A stretch of DNA of 64,000 nt from Hydrogenophaga sp. Its GTDB lineage: Bacteria > Pseudomonadota > Gammaproteobacteria > Burkholderiales > Burkholderiaceae_C. Location: the NCBI GenBank assembly GCA_016790705.1, contig JAEUOT010000019.1:1-64000 (forward strand). The letters are read 5' to 3'. Position numbers and translations under genes: made by a program. Each line of letters begins with the position of its first letter. The first letter of the stretch is position 1. Of the stretch, positions 15,924 through 24,178 are shown piece by piece. The notes under the pieces are model-generated. The model saw nothing but the letters and a program-made list of their open reading frames with translations. It was not told where the DNA came from and did not search any database.

Positions 15924-17132
15924 ATGGAACTGGACCTCATCATCGTGGGCGCCGGGCCGGCTGGCCTGAGCCTGGCGCGGGCGTTGCGTGGCAGCGGCCT
16001 GCGGACAACCCTGATCGAACAGAACAGCCTGGCCTCGCTGGAGCAGCCCGCTTTCGACGGACGGGAGATCGCCCTGACCCAGCACAGCGCCGAGCTGATG
16101 CGCCAGCTCGGTCTCTGGCCGCTGCTGGGCGAGGCGAACATCGCGCCCCTGCGCGATGCACTGGTGCTGGACGGTGGCGTCGGCGTCGACCAGTCGCGCA
16201 TGCGCATCAGCCACCGCCTGAGCCCGCGCAGCGAACTGGGGTTTTTGGTCGCCAACCACCACATCCGCCGGGCCGCCTTCGAAGCCGCGATGGGGACGGG
16301 CGAGGGGGAAGTCCCAACGCTGATCTGCGGCGAGCAGGTCACCGGCATCCGCACCGACGCCGACTCGGCCCGCATCACGCTCTCCGGCGGCCGCACACTG
16401 GCCGCGCGCCTGGTCGTGGCCGCCGACAGCCGCCACTCCTCGACGCGGCGCGCCATGGGCATTGCCGCCGACATGCACGACTACGGCCGCACCATGCTGG
16501 TCTGCAACATGACCCACGAGCAGGCACACGAGGAGACCGCCTGGGAATGGTTCGACCACGGCCAGACCCTGGCCCTGCTGCCGATGAACCCCGATCCGGC
16601 CAGCGGCCTGCCGCGCTCGTCGGTGGTGCTCACCCTGCCGCACCAGGCCATCCAGCCGATGCTGGAGATGGACGAGACCGCTTTCAACCACGAGCTGACC
16701 CGGCGCTTCGGTGGCCAGCTCGGCGACATGCGTCTGGTGAGCACGCGCCACGCCTACCCGCTGGTCGGCGTCTGGGCGCGCCGCTTCGTGGCGCAGCGTT
16801 TTGCCGTGGTCGGCGACGCCGCAGTGGGCATGCACCCTGTCACCGCGCACGGCTTCAACCTCGGCCTGCGCAGCATCGACGCCCTCTCCCGGGCGCTGAT
16901 CCAGGCCCAGCAGGGCGGCCAGGACATCGCCTCGCCGCAACTGCTGGAGCGCTACCAGCAGGTCCACCAGCGGGCCGCCCGCGGCCTGTTCATGGCCACC
17001 CATGCCGTGGCCACGCTCTATACCCGCGAACACGTGCCGGCGCGCTGGCTGCGTCGCGGCATGGTCGAACTGGGCGAGCGATTCACGCCGTTCAAGCGCG
17101 CCGTCGCAGCGTCCCTGACGGGGCTGGGCTGA
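15924..17132 (+). CDS. ubiM: FAD-dependent ubiquinone-biosynthesis hydroxylase (UbiM/UbiH family)
   Basis: A 402-aa flavoprotein monooxygenase of the UbiH/Coq6 family, which hydroxylates the ring of ubiquinone precursors. The N-terminal FAD motif is LIIVGAGPAGLSLARAL. The DG fingerprint lies in LVVAADSRHSSTRR, and the C-terminal FAD-ribityl motif is FAVVGDAAVGMHPVTAHGFNLGL. The VGMHPVTAHGFN form is the one I associate with UbiM. It stands alone after a terminator and has an FNR-type box just upstream. A general UbiH/UbiF role is the alternative. Confidence 0.75.
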   Translation: MELDLIIVGAGPAGLSLARALRGSGLRTTLIEQNSLASLEQPAFDGREIALTQHSAELMRQLGLWPLLGEANIAPLRDALVLDGGVGVDQSRMRISHRLSPRSELGFLVANHHIRRAAFEAAMGTGEGEVPTLICGEQVTGIRTDADSARITLSGGRTLAARLVVAADSRHSSTRRAMGIAADMHDYGRTMLVCNMTHEQAHEETAWEWFDHGQTLALLPMNPDPASGLPRSSVVLTLPHQAIQPMLEMDETAFNHELTRRFGGQLGDMRLVSTRHAYPLVGVWARRFVAQRFAVVGDAAVGMHPVTAHGFNLGLRSIDALSRALIQAQQGGQDIASPQLLERYQQVHQRAARGLFMATHAVATLYTREHVPARWLRRGMVELGERFTPFKRAVAASLTGLG

Positions 17133-17195
17133 CCCCTTCCTCCTGGGGGGCTGGTTGCGTTTCATCAAGGCAGGCGTCAGGCTTCGGGTCTAGAT

Positions 17196-17209
17196 TGACG
17201 AAAGTCATG
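17196..17209. promoter_or_regulatory. FNR/ANR-type box upstream of the deacetylase-acetyltransferase pair
   Basis: TTGACGAAAGTCAT matches TTGAC-N4-GTCAA at 9 of 10 conserved bases. Its centre is about 61 bp before the ATG. A class II position would put the transcription start near 17244, leaving a 20-nt leader containing the GAGGAG ribosome site. No good -10 is visible, so confidence is moderate. Confidence 0.45.
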
Positions 17210-17263
17210 CTGCACGGATGCGAAGTCATCCGGCAGCCGTTTGTGCCCGAGGAGAAAACAAGC

Positions 17264-18190
17264 ATGCTGTCCGCCTTCATCAGCCACCCCGACTGTGCCC
17301 GTCACGACATGGGCCCGCACCATCCCGAGTGTCCCGAGCGCCTGGGCGCCATCAACGACCACCTGCTGGTCAAGGGTCTGCTGGACTACATGGTCCACCA
17401 CGACGCGCCGCTGGCCACCGAAGAACAGCTCGGCCGCGCCCACGCCTCGCTGTATGTCCGGGAAATCTTCGACGCCTCGCCCAAGGAAGGGCTGCACGCC
17501 GTCGATCCCGACACCAATATGTGCCCGCACACCCTGCAGGCTGCGCTGCGCGCCGCCGGAGCGGCGGTCCAGGCGACCGATCTGGTGCTGGCCGGCGAAG
17601 CGCCGACCGCCTTCTGCAGCATCCGCCCGCCGGGCCACCACGCCGAGCGCTCGGCCGCCATGGGCTTCTGTTTCTTCAACAACATCGCCGTCGGCATCCG
17701 CCACGCGCTGGACGTGCACAACCTCGAACGCGTCGCCCTGATCGACTTCGACGTGCACCACGGCAACGGCTCCGAGGACATCTTCCGCGGCGACGAGCGG
17801 GTGCTGATGTGCTCGATCTTCGAGAAGGGGCTCTACCCTTTCAACGGCGAAAACGCGACCGGACCCAACATGGTCAACGTCGGCCTGCCGACCCGCTCGG
17901 GCAGCGACGCCTTCCGCGCTGCCGTGACCGACCACTGGATGCCCGCGCTCGACGCCTTCCGGCCCCAGCTGATCTACATCTCCGCCGGCTTCGATGCGCA
18001 CCGCGAGGACGACATGGGCAACCTCGGTCTGGTCGAGGCCGACTACGCCTGGGTCACGCAACAGCTTCTGAACGTGGCCAACCGGCATTGCCAGGGCCGC
18101 GTGATTTCCTGCCTGGAGGGCGGCTACGTGCTCAGCCCCCTGGCCCGCAGCGTCGCTGCGCACGTCAAGGTCCTCATCGGGGCCGACTGA
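17264..18190 (+). CDS. Histone deacetylase-family (AcuC/acetylpolyamine amidohydrolase-like) hydrolase
   Basis: A 308-aa zinc hydrolase of the class II HDAC/AcuC family. Motifs in order: SHPDCARHDMGPHHPECPERL, the catalytic His pair in IRPPGHHAERSAAMGFCFFNN, the metal-binding IDFDVHHGNGSEDIF, SAGFDAHREDDMGNL for the third ligand, and EGGYVLSPLA near the end. It would remove acetyl or other acyl groups from lysines or polyamines. It lies 7 bp before a Pat-type acetyltransferase in the same direction, so the two probably make a reversible acylation switch. The ATG follows GAGGAG. Confidence 0.87.
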   Translation: MLSAFISHPDCARHDMGPHHPECPERLGAINDHLLVKGLLDYMVHHDAPLATEEQLGRAHASLYVREIFDASPKEGLHAVDPDTNMCPHTLQAALRAAGAAVQATDLVLAGEAPTAFCSIRPPGHHAERSAAMGFCFFNNIAVGIRHALDVHNLERVALIDFDVHHGNGSEDIFRGDERVLMCSIFEKGLYPFNGENATGPNMVNVGLPTRSGSDAFRAAVTDHWMPALDAFRPQLIYISAGFDAHREDDMGNLGLVEADYAWVTQQLLNVANRHCQGRVISCLEGGYVLSPLARSVAAHVKVLIGAD

Positions 18191-18197
18191 ACCACTT

Positions 18198-20876
18198 ATG
18201 GACAAACACTACCTCACCCCGCTTTTCCAGCCCGAATCCATCGCCGTCTTCGCCGGCAACCACGAAGACCCGGCCAGCCAGATTCCCCACGCGCGACAGC
18301 TCTGCGCCGCCCTGACCGCCCAGCGCTTCTCGGGCACCCTTGTTTTCCTGGACATCCACACCAGCGGCACGCTGGCCGACCTGGCCCAGACCCGGGCCGA
18401 TCTGGCCATCATTGCCCTGCCGCCCGACGAGGCGCTGGCCGCGCTCGAAGTGGCCGGCCGTATCAAGTGCAAGGCCGCCCTGGTGGTGGGCAGCGGCGCC
18501 AACGCCGACATCGCCGCCGACATGCACCAGGTCGCGCGCCGCCACGGCATGCACCTGCTCGGCCCCAACAGCCTGGGCTTCCAGCGCCCGCGCCTGGGCC
18601 TGAACGCCAGCGTGGCCGGTTCGATGGCGTCGGTCGGTCCGCTGGCCCTGGTCTCGCAGTCCGGCGCCCTGACCTCGTCCATCCTCGACTGGGCCAGCCA
18701 GAACGGCGTGGGCTTCTCGACCGTGGTCTCGCTGGGGCCCAAGACATCCGTCGACATCGCCCAGGTGCTCGATTTCCTGGCAGCCGACGGGCAAACACAC
18801 AGCATCGTCGTCTATCTTGAAGGCATCTCCAACTCCCGCCGCTTCATGAGCGCGCTGCGCGCTGCCGCCAACGCCAAGCCGGTGGTGGTGCTCAAGGCAG
18901 GTCGCAAACCCGCTGGCAACGAAGCCGCCCAGACCCACAGCGGCGCCATCGTCGGCAGCGACGACGTGTTCGACGCCGCACTGCGGCGCGCCGGTGCGGT
19001 GCGGGTGCGTTCCTTTGTCGAGCTGTTTTCGGCGTCCAAGTGTCTGGCCTCGCGCTATCGCCCGGTGGGCAAGCGCCTGGCGGTGATCACCAACGGGGGC
19101 GGCCCGGGCGTGCTGGCCGCCGACTGGATCAGCGAAATCGGGCTGCAACTGGCCAAGGTCGCTCCGGAAACCATGAACGACCTCAAGGCCAAGCTGCCGC
19201 CGCTGGCGTCGCTGACCGACCTGATCGACGTGTCCGAGGAAGCCAGCGCCGAGCACTACCGCGCCGCCATCGAGGCCGCCGGCCACGACCGTTCGGTCGA
19301 CGGCGTGCTGGTGGTGCATTCGCCCAAGGCCGGCATCGATGCCGCCGACGTCGCGCGCGTGATGGCCGAAGTCAAGGCGCGCATGAACAAGCCGCTGCTC
19401 TCGTGCTGGATGGGCGACGCCTCGGTGACCGAGGCGCGCGAGGTGCTGGGCAAGGCCGCGATCCCGAGCTTCCGCACGCCGGAAGCCGCCGTCGGCGCCT
19501 TCGGCAACATCGCCAGCTTCTACCAGAACCAGCAGTTGCTGCAGCAGACGCCGCCGCCACTCTCGACCCTGGCCAACCCGGACATCGAGGGCGCACGCCT
19601 GATCATCGAGAACGTGCTCACCGAGCGCCGCAAGGTGCTGACCGAGATGGAATCCAAGGCCCTGCTCTCGGCCTTCCACATCCCGGTCACGCAGACCATC
19701 CTGGCGCGTTCGGCCAACGAGGCCATGATGATCGCGACCCAGCTCGGGTACCCGGTGGCGCTCAAGATCGATTCGCCCGACATCAGCCACAAGAGCGATG
19801 TCAATGGCGTGGCGCTCAACGTGATGAACGCGACCGCCGTGCGCGACATCTACAACACCATGATCCAGAGCGTGTCCAAGCTGCAGCCCGGCGCCAGGAT
19901 CAACGGCGTGACGATCCAGCGCATGGCGCAGAGCAAGCGTGGCCGCGAGCTCTACATCGGCCTGGTGACCGACGACCCGTTCGGCCCGGTGATCGCCTTC
20001 GGTGCCGGCGGCACCATGATCGAGCTGATCGGCGACCGCGCGATGGAGCTGCCGCCGCTCAACCAGTTCCTGGCGCGCCGCCTGATCGAGCGCTCGCGCG
20101 TGGCCGACACCCTGGGCGAATGGCGCGGCGCATCGGCCATCGACATGGACATGCTTGAGCACGTGCTGTTGCGCGTCTCGGAAATGGTCTGCGAGCTGCC
20201 CCAACTGCGCGAGATGGACATCAACCCCATCATCGTGGACGAGAACGGCGCGGTGGCGGTCGACGCCCGCATCGTGATCGAGAGCGCACCCGCCACGGCC
20301 CGCAACTACGCCCACCTGGCGATCCTGCCCTACCCGGCGCGCTACGAGCAGGTCTGGCCGCTGCGCGGCGGTGGCGAATACACCATCCGCCCGATCCACC
20401 CGGACGATGCCCAGATGCTGCAGGACCTGGTGCAGAACCTCTCGCCCCAGAGCCGCTACTACCGCTTCGTCTCCAGCATGACCGAGCTGCCGGCGTCGAT
20501 GCTGTCTCGCCTGACCCTGATCGACTACGACCGCGAGATGGCCCTGGTGGCCATCCACCGCGAGCGCAAGGCGGCAGATGACGGCGAAATGGTCGAAACG
20601 GAGCGCATCGTCGGCGTTTCCCGCTACATCACCAACCCCGACAAATCGAGCTGCGAGTTCTCGCTGGTGGTGGCCGACGACTTCAACGGCAAGGGCCTGG
20701 GCTCGCGCCTGATGCTCAGCATCATGGAAGAGGCCCGCGACAAGGGCCTGGCCGAGATCGAGGGGCTGGTGCTGGCGAACAACCCCGGCATGCTCAAGCT
20801 GATGAAGGGCCTGGGCTTCCACATCAAGTCTTTTGCCGAAGATCCCGACTTCAAGCTGGTGACCCACGCCCTCTGA
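18198..20876 (+). CDS. Pat/YfiQ-type acetyltransferase: ADP-forming acyl-CoA synthetase-like domains plus GNAT
   Basis: An 892-aa multidomain protein. In order it has a CoA-binding domain (about 1-130), a succinyl-CoA-ligase-like domain (about 145-290; ALVSQSGALTSSILDWA), a linker, an ATP-grasp domain (about 500-700; VALKIDSPDISHKSDVNGVALN), and a C-terminal GNAT domain (about 725-890; VVADDFNGKGLGSRLM acetyl-CoA site). The domain order and length match E. coli Pat/YfiQ, a lysine acetyltransferase acting for example on acetyl-CoA synthetase. The neighbouring HDAC-like gene would reverse the reaction. No clear ribosome site lies in the 7-bp gap, suggesting coupling. Confidence 0.87.
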   Translation: MDKHYLTPLFQPESIAVFAGNHEDPASQIPHARQLCAALTAQRFSGTLVFLDIHTSGTLADLAQTRADLAIIALPPDEALAALEVAGRIKCKAALVVGSGANADIAADMHQVARRHGMHLLGPNSLGFQRPRLGLNASVAGSMASVGPLALVSQSGALTSSILDWASQNGVGFSTVVSLGPKTSVDIAQVLDFLAADGQTHSIVVYLEGISNSRRFMSALRAAANAKPVVVLKAGRKPAGNEAAQTHSGAIVGSDDVFDAALRRAGAVRVRSFVELFSASKCLASRYRPVGKRLAVITNGGGPGVLAADWISEIGLQLAKVAPETMNDLKAKLPPLASLTDLIDVSEEASAEHYRAAIEAAGHDRSVDGVLVVHSPKAGIDAADVARVMAEVKARMNKPLLSCWMGDASVTEAREVLGKAAIPSFRTPEAAVGAFGNIASFYQNQQLLQQTPPPLSTLANPDIEGARLIIENVLTERRKVLTEMESKALLSAFHIPVTQTILARSANEAMMIATQLGYPVALKIDSPDISHKSDVNGVALNVMNATAVRDIYNTMIQSVSKLQPGARINGVTIQRMAQSKRGRELYIGLVTDDPFGPVIAFGAGGTMIELIGDRAMELPPLNQFLARRLIERSRVADTLGEWRGASAIDMDMLEHVLLRVSEMVCELPQLREMDINPIIVDENGAVAVDARIVIESAPATARNYAHLAILPYPARYEQVWPLRGGGEYTIRPIHPDDAQMLQDLVQNLSPQSRYYRFVSSMTELPASMLSRLTLIDYDREMALVAIHRERKAADDGEMVETERIVGVSRYITNPDKSSCEFSLVVADDFNGKGLGSRLMLSIMEEARDKGLAEIEGLVLANNPGMLKLMKGLGFHIKSFAEDPDFKLVTHAL

Positions 20877-20898
20877 CACCGGCCGGCCGGTCTGGAAA

Positions 20899-20933
20899 AG
20901 CGCCCCCGGAGCCCTTCCGGCGGCGCTTTTTTT
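20899..20933 (+). terminator. Intrinsic terminator after the Pat-type gene
   Basis: AGCGCCCCCGGA pairs with TCCGGCGGCGCT (one mismatch) and is followed by seven T residues. Confidence 0.8.
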
Positions 20934-20940
20934 GTTCCTG

Positions 20941-21153
20941 TCTTGTTTATCTATTTCAATATTTATAAATCGTTGTAGTAGTAGAGGGCGCCTTCATCTG
21001 TGGACAAGCGAGTTTTTCCTTTTGGAATCAAGCAACTGAGGGCCTGAAAACGCTGTTTGAAACGGCCGGACGGCGTTCAGGCCCAACAGGGACAACTTGC
21101 CGAGGCGGCCTGAAAATGTGGATAACCAATGGGTTCTTAAAAAATTATCCACA
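20941..21153. other. Candidate replication origin (DnaA boxes, DnaA-trio-like repeat, AT-rich unwinding region)
   Basis: This 290-bp intergenic region contrasts sharply with its surroundings. It holds two perfect DnaA boxes, TGTGGATAA (21117-21125) and TTATCCACA (21145-21153), in opposite orientation. A one-mismatch box TGTGGACAA is at 20999-21007. Next to that box, read on the other strand, come a GC-rich spacer (GGCGCCCT), three CTA/ACT triplets (TAGTAGTAG on the top strand near 20977-20985), and an AT-rich tract of about 35 bp. Box, GC-rich spacer, trio and AT-rich DUE is the layout of the bacterial basal unwinding system. dnaA and dnaN are not adjacent, which is the main reservation. Confidence 0.6.
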
Positions 21154-21168
21154 GAGTTGTTGAAAACC

Positions 21169-22116
21169 TCAGTGGTTCCAGCCCATCCACGCGAAACCGG
21201 CCGCCATGCCGGTGCCGTGCAACAAGGTGGCGGCCACGGTCGCGGCCAGTGCGGGTCGCAGCCGCGCTGGCCGTTGCCGGTTCAGGAACAGCCAGGCGCT
21301 GGCGAACAGCGATAGCGGCAGGGACACCAGCCCCCAGAGCGCGGGCGTCGGCGGAATCAGCAGCCACCAGGACAGCAGCAACCAGGCGTGCGCGCCCAGG
21401 GTCAGCCCCGTGTACAGGGCCCAGGCCCCGGTGGGCCCCAGTTTCACCGCCAGCGTGCGCTTGCCCACCAGGCGGTCGGCCCCGGCATCGGGCACGCCGT
21501 TGATCAGCAGCAGCGCCGCCACCATGGCGGCAAAGCCCAGGGCCACGCTGGCGGGAATCACGAAGAACTGATGCCGCTGGACATAGTCGGCACCCACGAC
21601 CACCAGAAACCAGGCCAGCGCGACCGTCAACTCCCCCAGACCGCGGGACATCAGCTTGAGCGGTGGTGCCGAGTAGGCCCAGACCAGCAGCAGACCGGCC
21701 AGCCCGAGCACGATCACGCCGCCGCCGCCCCGCAGGCCCAGCAGCAGGCCGCCGGGCACCAGCAGCATCAGCAGCGCCTTCACCAGATCGGCGGTTTCGC
21801 GTTCGCTGGTTTCGCCGTTCTGAATCAGCCGCGACCCCCCGGTGAAGGGATAGATGCCTTCGCGGTTGGTGGCGTCGGCACCGTTGCGCGCGTCGTGCAG
21901 ATCGTTGAGCACATTGCCGGCGGCGTGGGCGATCACCGCCAGCACGGTGGCGCCCAGGGCGGCTGCCAGGTCCAGGCCGCAACCGCAGGCCGAGGCGGTG
22001 GCCGTGCCCAGCGCGCAGGCGACCACGGTGAGCAACAGGAAGGCCGGGCGCGTCATGCGCCACCAGAGACCGGGGCGCCAGCCGGTCGAACGGTGGGGGG
22101 TATCTCGGGGGCTCAT
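21169..22116 (-). CDS. UbiA/MenA-type prenyltransferase family protein
   Basis: A 315-aa membrane enzyme with about eight or nine hydrophobic segments. The first Asp-rich prenyl-diphosphate motif is NVLNDLHDARNGAD and the second is NGVPDAGADRLVGKRTLAVKLG, both characteristic of the UbiA superfamily and in the form seen in MenA-like proteins. It would attach a polyprenyl chain to an aromatic acceptor. No other menaquinone gene is in view, so the acceptor is open. The start chosen (MSPRDTPHRS) gives a normal family length. It is transcribed toward the putative origin. Confidence 0.78.
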   Translation of the reverse strand: MSPRDTPHRSTGWRPGLWWRMTRPAFLLLTVVACALGTATASACGCGLDLAAALGATVLAVIAHAAGNVLNDLHDARNGADATNREGIYPFTGGSRLIQNGETSERETADLVKALLMLLVPGGLLLGLRGGGGVIVLGLAGLLLVWAYSAPPLKLMSRGLGELTVALAWFLVVVGADYVQRHQFFVIPASVALGFAAMVAALLLINGVPDAGADRLVGKRTLAVKLGPTGAWALYTGLTLGAHAWLLLSWWLLIPPTPALWGLVSLPLSLFASAWLFLNRQRPARLRPALAATVAATLLHGTGMAAGFAWMGWNH

Positions 22117-22237
22117 GGCGCGCAGTGTGCCTGACACCGCTGGACACTGCACCGCCCCCGGGCAATGGGGGTCGGCTGGTACACTGCCCGCCGACCCTGC
22201 CGGCCCCTCGCCGGCGTGCCCGTTTCCTGCCGGATCC

Positions 22238-23029
22238 ATGTCCACCGTCCTCAGCGCCAGCGCCCCGACCACCTTCGAAATCAAGAGCGCCCAGCTGCCG
22301 CTGGTGGCCCTGCTGCTCAAATCGGCCGATCTCGACCGACTGGGTCAGGAGATGACCCAGCGCTACGGCGACATTCCCGATTTTTTCGACAACGACCCGC
22401 TGCTGGTCGACCTCACGCCGCTGCAGGCCGGTGACGAGGCCGACCGCCCGGTGGACTTTCCCGCGCTGGTCGCCCTGCTGCGACGATTCCGGTTGCGGCC
22501 GGTGGCGCTGCGTGGTGGCAGCGAGGCCCAGGTGGCCGCCGCCGAACTGGCCGGCCTGATGCGGGCCGACGACGCCACCGTGCAGCGCAGTGCCGCCGCC
22601 ACCACACCGGCTCCCCAGGCCCAGGCGCAGCAAGTGCAGGCCCCCGTGGCGGCACCGGCCCCTGCGGCAGCGCCGGTCGCCGTCGGCGCCATGGTGGTCG
22701 ACAAGCCCTTGCGCTCCGGCCAGCAGGTCTATGCCCGTGGCCGCGATCTGGTGGTGCTGGCGATGGTCAATCCGGGCGCCGAGGTGATCGCCGACGGCCA
22801 CATCCATGTCTACGCCCCGCTGCGCGGCAAGGCCATCGCCGGCGCGCGTGGCAACGCCGAGGCGCGCATCTTCGCGCTGTCGATGGACCCCGAGCTGATC
22901 TCGATCGCCGGCATCTACCGAACCAGCGACAACCCGCTGCCGGCGGACGTGCTGGGCAAGACGGCGCAGGTGCGTCTGATGTCCGGCCCCGAGGGCGACA
23001 AGCTCGTCATCGATCCCCTGAATCCCTGA
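22238..23029 (+). CDS. minC: Septum site-determining protein MinC
   Basis: A 263-aa inhibitor of FtsZ polymerisation. The N-terminal domain (about 1-110) contains FEIKSAQLPLVALLLKSADLD. A variable Ala/Pro/Gln-rich linker follows. The C-terminal beta-helix domain begins near residue 150 with KPLRSGQQVYARGRDLVVL and contains GNAEARIFALSMDPELISIAG, which binds MinD. It leads the minCDE operon, with 19 bp before minD. Confidence 0.95.
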   Translation: MSTVLSASAPTTFEIKSAQLPLVALLLKSADLDRLGQEMTQRYGDIPDFFDNDPLLVDLTPLQAGDEADRPVDFPALVALLRRFRLRPVALRGGSEAQVAAAELAGLMRADDATVQRSAAATTPAPQAQAQQVQAPVAAPAPAAAPVAVGAMVVDKPLRSGQQVYARGRDLVVLAMVNPGAEVIADGHIHVYAPLRGKAIAGARGNAEARIFALSMDPELISIAGIYRTSDNPLPADVLGKTAQVRLMSGPEGDKLVIDPLNP

Positions 23030-23048
23030 ACCCCGAGGACCCCTCACC

Positions 23049-23864
23049 ATGACCAAAATCGTTGTCGTCACTTCCGGCAAGGGCGGCGTGGGCAAGACCA
23101 CGACCAGCGCCAGCTTTGCCTCCGGCCTCGCGCTGCGCGGCCACAAGACCGCCGTCATCGACTTCGACGTCGGCCTGCGCAACCTGGACCTGATCATGGG
23201 CTGCGAGCGCCGCGTGGTCTACGACCTGATCAACGTGATCCACGGCGAGGCCAACCTCAACCAGGCCCTGATCAAGGACAAGAGCTGCGACAACCTGTTC
23301 GTGCTCGCCGCCAGCCAGACCCGCGACAAGGACGCGCTGACCCAGGAAGGCGTCGAGAAAGTGCTGGCCGATCTGGCCGGGATGGGTTTCGAATACATCG
23401 TCTGCGACTCGCCGGCCGGCATCGAGACCGGTGCGCTGATGGCCATGCACTACGCCGACGAGGCGCTGGTGGTGACCAATCCCGAGGTCTCCTCGGTGCG
23501 CGACTCCGACCGCATCCTGGGCATGCTGGGCAGCAAGACCAAACGCGCGATCGAAGGCAAGGAACCGATCAAGGAACACCTGCTGATCACGCGCTACAAC
23601 CCCAACCGCGTGGCCGACGGCCAGATGCTCTCGCTCGAAGACATCCAGGACATCCTGCGCATCAAGCTCATCGGCGTGATCCCCGAGAGCGAAAGCGTGC
23701 TGCAGGCCTCCAACCAGGGCACACCGGCGATCCACCTCAAGGGCAGCGACGTGGCCGAGGCCTATGCCGACGTGGTCGACCGTTTCCTGGGCGCCGAGAA
23801 GCCGCTGCGCTTCATCGACGCCGAGAAGCCGGGCTTCTTCAAACGCCTGTTCGGGAGCAAGTGA
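23049..23864 (+). CDS. minD: Septum site-determining ATPase MinD
   Basis: A 271-aa ParA/MinD-type ATPase that recruits MinC to the membrane and oscillates with MinE. The deviant Walker A is [13 protein letters not shown] near residue 10, and switch regions [11 protein letters not shown] and [14 protein letters not shown] are intact. The C-terminus (FFKRLFGSK) is the amphipathic membrane-targeting helix. It has 19 bp to minC and 2 bp to minE. Confidence 0.97.
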   Translation: MTKIVVVTSGKGGVGKTTTSASFASGLALRGHKTAVIDFDVGLRNLDLIMGCERRVVYDLINVIHGEANLNQALIKDKSCDNLFVLAASQTRDKDALTQEGVEKVLADLAGMGFEYIVCDSPAGIETGALMAMHYADEALVVTNPEVSSVRDSDRILGMLGSKTKRAIEGKEPIKEHLLITRYNPNRVADGQMLSLEDIQDILRIKLIGVIPESESVLQASNQGTPAIHLKGSDVAEAYADVVDRFLGAEKPLRFIDAEKPGFFKRLFGSK

Positions 23865-23866
23865 CC

Positions 23867-24127
23867 ATGTCCTTCCTCTCTTTCCTGCTGGGCGAGAAGA
23901 AGAAGACGGCCAGTGTCGCCAAGGAGCGGCTGCAGATCATCCTCGCCCACGAACGCGCCGGCCGCAATGCCGGCGAGCCGGACTACCTCCCTGCGCTGCA
24001 GAAGGAACTGGTCGCGGTGATCGGCAAGTACATCAAGATCAACCCCGACGACATCAAGGTCCATCTGGAGCGCCAGGACGACCTGGAAGTGCTGGAAGTC
24101 AAGATCGAACTGCCGGACCGCAAGTGA
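23867..24127 (+). CDS. minE: Cell division topological specificity factor MinE
   Basis: An 86-aa protein. The N-terminal membrane-targeting and MinD-activating region ([22 protein letters not shown]) and the C-terminal dimerisation domain match MinE. The ATG at 23867 is preferred over an in-frame GTG two codons earlier because family members begin MSFL. It lies 2 bp after minD. Confidence 0.95.
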   Translation: MSFLSFLLGEKKKTASVAKERLQIILAHERAGRNAGEPDYLPALQKELVAVIGKYIKINPDDIKVHLERQDDLEVLEVKIELPDRK

Positions 24128-24178
24128 CCGGTCGCGGGTGAACCAGGGCACCGTCGCCGCTGCCTTCAGGAGAACCGA

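Noticed and set aside
21051-21066. GTTTGAAAC in the origin-like region as a parS site
   Set aside because: It lacks the CACGTG core of parS.
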